Shown here: positions 7,783 to 11,920 of the stretch, piece by piece
How the letters are laid out: every line of letters starts with the position of its first letter
How positions within the stretch are numbered: the stretch's first letter is position 1
From: Bacteroidales bacterium UBA1077
Lineage (GTDB): Bacteria > Bacteroidota > Bacteroidia > Bacteroidales > UBA932
Length of the DNA stretch: 11,920 bases
Reading direction: 5' to 3'
NCBI GenBank assembly: GCA_002314195.1
Contig: DCCQ01000143.1
Location: 1 to 11,920, forward strand
Notes under the pieces: model-generated
Databases searched by the model: none
Told to the model about the DNA's origin: nothing
What the model saw: only the letters and a program-made list of their open reading frames with translations
Position numbers and translations under genes: made by a program

Positions 7783-8422
7783 CTGAAGCTTCTTTTTTGC
7801 CTGACCCAAGGATCAGATTTCTGAAATATACCACGAATCCGAACACCTGTCCGAGAATCAGCACAGGGTCAAGACGGATTATTCCATAGATGATCACCAT
7901 TCCGGACCCGATGATGCTGATGACCCAGAATCCTGCCGGTATTACGGACAAATGCCTCCTGTGGGAGTAGATGAACTGATAGACAAACCGCAGCGTGAAC
8001 ATCAATTGCCCGGTGGATCCGAACACCACGAGCCAAAGTGGAATGTCGCTGTTGCGGAAAAAGTTTTGTGAATATTCCTGAGCATCTTTCAGAAGGAGCA
8101 GCGCAGCCACAAACGGAAGTGCCGGCAGCAGAATCTTCGTGAGTGTCTTCATCCTGCTCCAGATTCCGTTGGCGTGCAGGTTCCATAGATAGATGAAGTA
8201 GGCGATGAACTGACCGAGAATGATGGAAAAGTCATTCCTCAGCACTCCGTAGATGAACATCAGGCACGCCCCGATCACACTGAATATCCAGTAGGATACC
8301 GGAGAGACAGATTTATGCGCCATCTCGGATTTCAGCCACTGGAGTGCGGTCCTCAGTCCGAAGAATGTCTGAGCCGAGAATCCAAGTGTGAGGGTAAGCC
8401 AGGTGGGAATGTTTTCAAACAT
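7772..8422 (-). CDS. Membrane protein with two tandem LAB_N domains (lipid-A-disaccharide synthase N-terminal type)
   Basis: The 216-residue integral membrane protein consists of two copies of the LAB_N domain. Copy 1 is at about 10-82 and copy 2 at about 130-204, joined by a hydrophobic linker (about 93-112). The copies share a pattern: G..Q..F.LR...Q (14-28; 135-149), then S..P..YW/FW.....G (40-51; 159-172), YG..R (58-62; 179-183), ILGQ (68-71; 188-191) and Y..NL (78-82; 199-203). Despite the family name there is no LpxB catalytic domain. Each copy has about three helices, and I recall LAB_N being grouped with the PQ-loop/SWEET-like fold. A duplicated three-helix unit is the usual plan of a small transporter. 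Its place between a polyprenyl-phosphate glycosyltransferase and an ArnT-like enzyme suggests, by inference only, a role in flipping the lipid-linked sugar. It lies 11 nt after the GT2 gene. Confidence 0.85.
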   Translation of the reverse strand: MFENIPTWLTLTLGFSAQTFFGLRTALQWLKSEMAHKSVSPVSYWIFSVIGACLMFIYGVLRNDFSIILGQFIAYFIYLWNLHANGIWSRMKTLTKILLPALPFVAALLLLKDAQEYSQNFFRNSDIPLWLVVFGSTGQLMFTLRFVYQFIYSHRRHLSVIPAGFWVISIIGSGMVIIYGIIRLDPVLILGQVFGFVVYFRNLILGSGKKEASDAK

Positions 8423-8433
8423 ATTCCTGAAGA

Positions 8434-9177
8434 TTAGTTCCGTTCACCGACATTGCTTTTGCCGACTGAATAATTGATGTATCGTGGCTTCATCCAACGG
8501 TAGGCGAAGCAGTCCGCGAACGGCCCCCAGAGCCTGTTCCAGAGATGGAATTTGGATGTCCCCGCGGTGCGCGGGAAATGCCTTACAGGGACCTGGCCGA
8601 AACTTCCCCCGTCCTGAAGAAGGACCAGTGCGGGCAGAAATCTGTGCATTCCCTTGAACATCGGAATCATCTTCGCCGCGTCCGTGCGGATGATCTTGAG
8701 AGGACAGCCGGTGTCCTTCGCCCCGTCGTGAGTCATCATATTCCTGAATCCGTTGGCTATTTTGGACTGGATCCGCTTGAACGCTGTGTCCTTGCGGTTC
8801 GCCCTGTAGCCGGTCATCAGGGTGTGGTCTTTCATTCCGTCCAGCAGGAGATTGAAGTCGTCGGGATTGGTCTGAAGGTCAGCGTCCATGTAGCCGACAT
8901 ATTCGGAGAAAGCATAGTCAAATCCTGCCTTTATGGCTGCGCTGAGACCGGCGTTTTTCTTGAAACTGATGTAGAAGATGTCCTTGTTCCGGGAGCATAC
9001 CTCTTGGATCAGTTTCAGGCTGCCATCCTTCGAACCATCGTCCACAAACAGCGCGCAAGTAGGTACTTTGCTATGGGGAATGAACTCGGACAGAGCCTTT
9101 TCCAGATTGTGGATGTTGTCCTCCTCGTTGAAGACAGGCACCACAATGGTGAGAGCATATTCAGATGTTTTGTTCAT
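8434..9177 (-). CDS. Polyprenyl-phosphate glycosyltransferase, GT2 family (DPM1/ArnC-like)
   Basis: The 247-residue cytoplasmic enzyme has the GT-A family 2 motifs in order: VPVFNEE (13-19), FVDDGSKDGS (44-53), NAGLSAAIKAGFDYA (75-89), metal-binding DAD (98-100) in YMDADLQTNPDDF, TGYRANRKD (122-130), DTGCPLKIIR (155-164), MHRFLPALV (177-185) and RHFPRTAGTSKF (199-210). These are typical of enzymes that move a sugar from a nucleotide donor to undecaprenyl or dolichyl phosphate. It lacks the C-terminal membrane helices of ArnC or GtrB and looks like single-domain DPM1, so it should be peripheral to the membrane. The donor sugar (for example mannose, glucose or aminoarabinose) cannot be told. 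It is the first gene of the operon, starting at the ATG at 9177, and is divergent from the lipoprotein gene. Confidence 0.92.
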   Translation of the reverse strand: MNKTSEYALTIVVPVFNEEDNIHNLEKALSEFIPHSKVPTCALFVDDGSKDGSLKLIQEVCSRNKDIFYISFKKNAGLSAAIKAGFDYAFSEYVGYMDADLQTNPDDFNLLLDGMKDHTLMTGYRANRKDTAFKRIQSKIANGFRNMMTHDGAKDTGCPLKIIRTDAAKMIPMFKGMHRFLPALVLLQDGGSFGQVPVRHFPRTAGTSKFHLWNRLWGPFADCFAYRWMKPRYINYSVGKSNVGERN

Positions 9178-9222
9178 ATTCGAATATTAACTTGATTTCT
9201 TGTGACTGACGAAGATCATAGT

Positions 9223-9251
9223 TTGACAATAATGCTCGACAAAATTGTCAA
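9223..9251. promoter_or_regulatory. Inverted repeat in the divergent intergenic region, possible operator
   Basis: TTGACAAT (9223-9230) and ATTGTCAA (9244-9251) form a perfect 8-bp inverted repeat with a 13-nt spacer. It lies 46 bp upstream of the GT2 start and about 98 bp upstream of the lipoprotein start. Half-site size and spacing suit a dimeric regulator. There is no T-tract, and it precedes both genes, so a terminator is unlikely. Confidence 0.4.
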
Positions 9252-9289
9252 TGCAAGATATTGCTTAAAAACGTAATCTGCAAAATTAA

Positions 9290-9320
9290 TTGGCAATGTC
9301 GTCAAAAGTGGCTAACTTTA
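9290..9320 (+). promoter_or_regulatory. Weak -33/-7-like promoter for the lipoprotein gene
   Basis: TTGG (9290-9293), 19 nt, TAACTTTA (9313-9320): each box has one mismatch to TTTG and TAnnTTTG. A transcript starting about 7 nt later would have a leader of roughly 22-25 nt before the ATG at 9350. Confidence 0.25.
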
Positions 9321-9349
9321 TTTTGAATTTAACAAATAATTTAAGTGTT

Positions 9350-10633
9350 ATGCGACTTATCAAATCTGTTTCGTGTCTGTTAGCAGGCGCGTTCGCATTG
9401 ACTTTTGTGTCTTGCGAAAAGGAAGACAAGACTGTTTCGGTAGAGAAGATTGTCTTCAATGAAACTTCGTTGACACTCTCCGTGGGACAGACTCTCACGC
9501 CAGAGTTGACCATCACCCCGGAGGACGCTACGGACCAGACTTACACTTTGACTTCGAGCGATGAAGCCGTTGTTGCTGTCTCCGGTCTGGAAATCAAGGC
9601 TGTGGCCGCTGGAGATGCCGTCATAACCGCGACTGCTCAGGGAGGTTCGCTTACATCGGTGTGCAGTGTGGCTGTCGTTCCAGAGGGCTATCCTACAGAG
9701 TTCACGGCATTCAACTCCGCCAAAGGATTCTTCTACGGAGACTATTACATGTCAGGAACCGACAACTCCTGGACTTACCTCACCTCGGGCAGCGTTGTAT
9801 TTGCTGACGGAGCCTTCTCCGGCAAGGGTGCAGCACTGTTCCTTGAACTGAACGCTCCCAAATCAGGGAACAAGTCAGTCACGGCAGGCTCGTACACTGT
9901 TGATGAATCTGGAGATATGTCTGAATATACCTTCGTCAAGGGAGAGGATTTCGGCGCTGAAGGCCTTCAGGGGACATTTGTCTATGACAGCGAAGTAGAT
10001 GGAAACTATCTTGTCGTCAGCGAAGGCATGGTCTCCGTCAAGGCTGCTAACGGTGAATATCTTGTCACCGCTTACGTCAAGGCCGGCGGCAAGGCATACT
10101 CTTTCACTTATTCCGGATCCGTCCCTCTCGAGGACTATTCCAAGGATTATGCGAAGTACAAGGTTGTCGAGATGAAGAACCTTTCACATGGCACTCTTGA
10201 CTACTATGGAACAAAGATCTACGGAAAGACCGGCACTGACTATTCCGGTTGGACCATATACCTTGGAGACAAGACGATGGATTTCGAGAACTATGACGGA
10301 ACAGGCGAGATGCTGATGCTTGACCTCAACACCGCCGTCAGCTACACTACGGCCATACCATCCGGAACCTACAAGGTTATGTATGCTGCGGACAACGCTC
10401 ATTTCCAGCCATTCACGGTCGTCCCGGGCTTCACCGAAGGATCGGCTGTCTTGGGAACATGGTATGCGTTGGACTGGGAGCCGGTCTACGCCGCCAATAT
10501 TGGTTGGGTAAAGGTCACAAACGAGAATGACAAGGTCTACACCATTGAATTCAAGTTCCGTGACGACAACAACGAGACCTATTTTCAGGGTTCTTACAAA
10601 GGTGAGCTTACCTACGGTGACTACAGCGAGTAA
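9350..10633 (+). CDS. Surface lipoprotein with one Big_2 Ig-like domain and a duplicated C-terminal domain
   Basis: The 427-residue product starts with a lipoprotein signal (MRLIKSVSCLLAGAFALTFVSC); Cys22 is the lipid-attachment residue. The next residues, EKEDK, resemble the acidic export signal that sends lipoproteins to the outer-membrane surface in Bacteroidota. Residues about 31-110 form a bacterial Ig-like group 2 domain (KIVFNETSLTLSVGQTLT, ITPEDAT, SSDEAVVAV, AGDAVITAT). The remainder is unrecognised but clearly duplicated: about 115-264 aligns with about 273-427. Shared features are YYGTKIYG/FYGDYYMSG, SW/GWT.YL, LFLELN/LMLDLN, .SG.Y.V and a closing SGSVPLEDYS/YKGELTYGDYS. Both halves look rich in beta strands and aromatics. 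In-frame starts upstream (TTG 9290, ATG 9296) are rejected because they would bury the signal peptide. The function may be glycan or host-surface binding, but that is a guess; it is not near any SusC/SusD pair. Confidence 0.85.
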   Translation: MRLIKSVSCLLAGAFALTFVSCEKEDKTVSVEKIVFNETSLTLSVGQTLTPELTITPEDATDQTYTLTSSDEAVVAVSGLEIKAVAAGDAVITATAQGGSLTSVCSVAVVPEGYPTEFTAFNSAKGFFYGDYYMSGTDNSWTYLTSGSVVFADGAFSGKGAALFLELNAPKSGNKSVTAGSYTVDESGDMSEYTFVKGEDFGAEGLQGTFVYDSEVDGNYLVVSEGMVSVKAANGEYLVTAYVKAGGKAYSFTYSGSVPLEDYSKDYAKYKVVEMKNLSHGTLDYYGTKIYGKTGTDYSGWTIYLGDKTMDFENYDGTGEMLMLDLNTAVSYTTAIPSGTYKVMYAADNAHFQPFTVVPGFTEGSAVLGTWYALDWEPVYAANIGWVKVTNENDKVYTIEFKFRDDNNETYFQGSYKGELTYGDYSE

Positions 10634-10991
10634 GGTTTCATTCCATATAAAAGAGGTCTTAAAGCCAGTTGGTCAGCTTTAAAGAATTTTATACGATGTG
10701 GCCTATGCCACATATTTAGCAAGAATCTATGGATGCATCCATAAAGTGGATATGCTAACCTGTCGTGCCGTTAATTATCCGTTATAGCGGAGACTCGCGC
10801 GCGATGCTGAAATTGACGGGAACGGCCATCGGCCATGCAGCCCCATGCAGCTTGGTTTTTTGTTCCCTGCCCGATGTGGTGAAACCGTTTTTTGGAACAT
10901 CAACCCTGACTGCTGGGCCGCCAGATAACCGTGGCCGTTCTCGCCAATTGCAAAATAAAGACATAGGCACACCATTTGTCAGCCATGAACG
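10634..10991. other. Non-coding stretch with palindromes and short repeats
   Basis: I see no convincing gene. The stretch contains a perfect hairpin, ATGTGGC-CTAT-GCCACAT (10696-10713), and a perfect 16-bp palindrome, TATGGATGCATCCATA (10728-10743). It also has a CCGTTA direct repeat (10768-10773, 10779-10784), GGCCAT twice (10824-10829, 10831-10836) and CCATGCAGC twice one base apart (10833-10841, 10843-10851). Short ORFs here on both strands (60-90 codons) show no recognisable domain or signal. It may be a decayed insertion, a small RNA or a spacer. Confidence 0.4.
10659..10690 (+). terminator. Weak candidate terminator after the lipoprotein gene
   Basis: TTAAAGC (10659-10665) pairs with GCTTTAA (10676-10682) around a 10-nt loop. 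The tail AGAATTTT is only partly T-rich. It lies 25 nt after the stop codon. Confidence 0.35.
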
Positions 10992-11042
10992 AAAAAATAA
11001 GTCGTGTCCCACCTGGCTCTTATAGCCATGGTGAGGCGCGAC
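10992..11042 (-). terminator. Intrinsic terminator of the 11078-11641 gene
   Basis: The arms 11001-11018 and 11024-11042 form a stem of 17 pairs with three single-base bulges (T11007, T11029, A11034) and a 5-nt loop. On the minus strand the stem is followed at once by TTATTTTTT (11000-10992). Its position 35 bp beyond the TGA of the leftward gene fits its terminator. The plus-strand side has no T-tract. Confidence 0.75.
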
Positions 11043-11077
11043 ATAATACTCTACGGGTTTGACGAGTTTTTAGCCCG

Positions 11078-11641
11078 TCAAGAATGAGACTTGCCTTTTT
11101 TTGTCTTTTTGTTGTGAACTATATCACCCTTGAACATAGCTTTATTTTTCCCGTATTCACCGTACATTTTGATAAAAACCATTTCACATTCACCACGTGA
11201 AAAAGTGTTTATTGTCTTTTTCACAGGAGATGTAAACAGATCGATAAGGCTTAAATCTATTTCCTTATGTTTCCCGATGCTGGTTATAACTTTCATATCA
11301 AATATCCTGTCTTCCCAGTAAACGAAGATGATTTTTTTTATGTACGTCCATTCAACACGGAACTCCCCATCCTTGTCTTTGCTATAAATTCCTGCTTGAT
11401 CAATTACCAATTCCCAGTCCGGGAATGACAATATGCTTTTGAAGTCTCGGATGAAAACTATTGTGATAATGGTTACTACTATAAATAGCAGAATAATCCA
11501 GACGATGTCGTCAGGTAAATGATTTTCGCAATAATCTCGAATCAGGGCACATATGAAAAAAAACACAAATACGTAGCAAATGATTAAACCTAATACTATA
11601 ATTTTATTTTGTCCTTTTTCGACAAATCTATGGGTTTGCAT
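11078..11641 (-). CDS. Hypothetical two-helix membrane protein, possibly STM3941/PH-like
   Basis: The 187-residue product is not firmly recognised. Two hydrophobic helices lie at about 15-34 and 46-64 with a short loop between. The remaining ~120 residues are soluble and probably cytoplasmic, with a strand-rich pattern: WELVIDQAGIYSKD, then EFRVEWTYIKKIIFV. This resembles STM3941-type proteins, where a PH-like domain (L.ID..GI...., then I.W..I..I) follows two N-terminal helices. That link is tentative. The C-terminus is strongly basic (NKKTKKGKSHS). Its DNA is visibly much more AT-rich than all the other genes here, and Lys, Ile and Phe are abundant, so recent acquisition is likely. It stands alone, with its own terminator, between a non-coding stretch and an IS630 fragment. 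Small proteins of this kind can be orphan immunity or cargo genes, but nothing here shows that. Confidence 0.7.
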   Translation of the reverse strand: MQTHRFVEKGQNKIIVLGLIICYVFVFFFICALIRDYCENHLPDDIVWIILLFIVVTIITIVFIRDFKSILSFPDWELVIDQAGIYSKDKDGEFRVEWTYIKKIIFVYWEDRIFDMKVITSIGKHKEIDLSLIDLFTSPVKKTINTFSRGECEMVFIKMYGEYGKNKAMFKGDIVHNKKTKKGKSHS

Positions 11642-11682
11642 TTTGATTTCATGATGTTCTAGTATAATGTAACATCTAAATC

Positions 11683-11713
11683 TTTAATTTATGCGGGAAA
11701 TCTTGTATATTTG
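11683..11713 (+). promoter_or_regulatory. Bacteroidota-type promoter for the transposase ORF
   Basis: TTTA (11683-11686, one mismatch to TTTG) is followed after 19 nt by TATATTTG (11706-11713), an exact TAnnTTTG -7 box. The predicted start lies about 20-25 nt before the ATG at 11743. Confidence 0.5.
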
Positions 11714-11742
11714 TCATAATCAACGAAATTTGCATAACGGCA

Positions 11743-11904
11743 ATGGCAAAGTACAGGAAACTACGTATAGTTCTCACGAAAGAGCAGCGTTCATCTTTGG
11801 AGAGAACAGTTCGGAAAGGGACATCCGGGGCGATGGAGATCCGGAGGGCGAACGTGCTGCTTCTTGCCGACGAGTCCGGCGACAGGAAGCGGCAGAAGGT
11901 GTAA
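11743..11904 (+). pseudogene. IS630-family transposase N-terminal fragment
   Basis: A 53-codon ORF begins MAKYRKLRIVLTKEQRSS and continues with LERTVRKG, then IRRANVLLLADESG, ending in TAA. This is the pattern of the N-terminus of IS630-type (Tc1/mariner superfamily) transposases, which normally run to about 350 residues with a DDE catalytic domain. Here the frame closes after the first helical segment. The window ends 16 bases later, so I cannot tell whether this is a frameshifted but complete element, an orfA needing frameshifting, or a remnant. A frame offset by two bases stays open to the window end, which would allow a frameshifted continuation. No terminal inverted repeat could be matched with only one side visible. 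A good promoter precedes it. Confidence 0.6.
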
Positions 11905-11920
11905 TCAGTAACTTTGAATC

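Noticed and set aside
6991..7824. 277-codon open frame on the plus strand, very rich in His, Arg and Glu
   Set aside because: It is wholly antisense to the ArnT-like gene, has no domain or signal, and its His/Arg-rich composition is typical of the reverse complement of a membrane-protein gene.
8545..9195. 216-codon open frame on the plus strand
   Set aside because: It is antisense to the GT2 gene, which has every family motif; no independent evidence for coding.
9290..9349. Upstream in-frame TTG and ATG starts for the lipoprotein
   Set aside because: They would place about 20 extra residues before a complete lipoprotein signal peptide that begins at 9350.
10684..10860. Possible CRISPR array or tRNA in the repeat-rich stretch
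   Set aside because: Repeats are too short and irregular for CRISPR, and no cloverleaf or T-loop sequence could be found.
10765..11025. 86-codon plus-strand frame and overlapping minus-strand frames of 66-76 codons
   Set aside because: No start context, domain, signal peptide or membrane segment; the region has palindromes and a terminator hairpin for the opposite-strand gene inside the frame.
10986..11063. 25-codon plus-strand ORF starting MNEKISRVPPGSY
   Set aside because: It runs straight through the terminator stem of the leftward gene, so the open frame is best explained as chance.

Overview
The window looks like chromosomal DNA of a Bacteroidales (Bacteroidota) bacterium, possibly gut-associated. 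The reasons are: several boxes resembling the Bacteroides -33/-7 promoter (TTTG, 19-21 nt, TAnnTTTG); no obvious Shine-Dalgarno sequences; a two-FtsX-domain ABC permease of the kind common in this phylum; and an outer-membrane lipoprotein with acidic residues directly after the lipid-attachment Cys. These assignments come from reading motifs by eye; no database search was run.

Layout. Bases 1-2001 hold the 3' part of a MacB/FtsX-type ABC permease reading rightward, followed by a strong intrinsic terminator. A secreted choloylglycine-hydrolase-family Ntn hydrolase (2186-3286), a bacterial ferritin (3376-3855) and a GlpT-type organophosphate:phosphate antiporter (3968-5368) follow on the same strand. 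They look like mostly separate transcripts: the ferritin has its own terminator, and a good GlpT promoter overlaps that terminator's T-tract. Facing them on the minus strand is a periplasmic Blc-like lipocalin (5411-5944).

The central minus-strand block (6085-9177) is a tight three-gene operon, transcribed in the order GT2 polyprenyl-phosphate glycosyltransferase, a small membrane protein made of two LAB_N domains, and an ArnT/PMT-like GT-C transferase. The gaps are 11 nt and then an 11-nt overlap. Together they resemble a complete lipid-linked sugar pathway: charge the lipid carrier in the cytoplasm, flip it, and transfer the sugar in the periplasm. The duplicated LAB_N protein sits where a flippase would be expected. 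This is the most interesting system in the window.

Divergent from that operon, across a 172-bp spacer that contains an 8+8 bp inverted repeat, is a probably surface-exposed lipoprotein (9350-10633). It has one Big_2-type Ig-like domain followed by an unrecognised domain that appears twice in tandem. The right end (10634-11920) looks like an accessory junction. It holds about 360 bp of structured non-coding DNA, a clearly AT-rich minus-strand gene for a two-helix membrane protein (11078-11641) with its own strong terminator, and a short ORF matching the N-terminus of an IS630-type transposase that stops after 53 codons.
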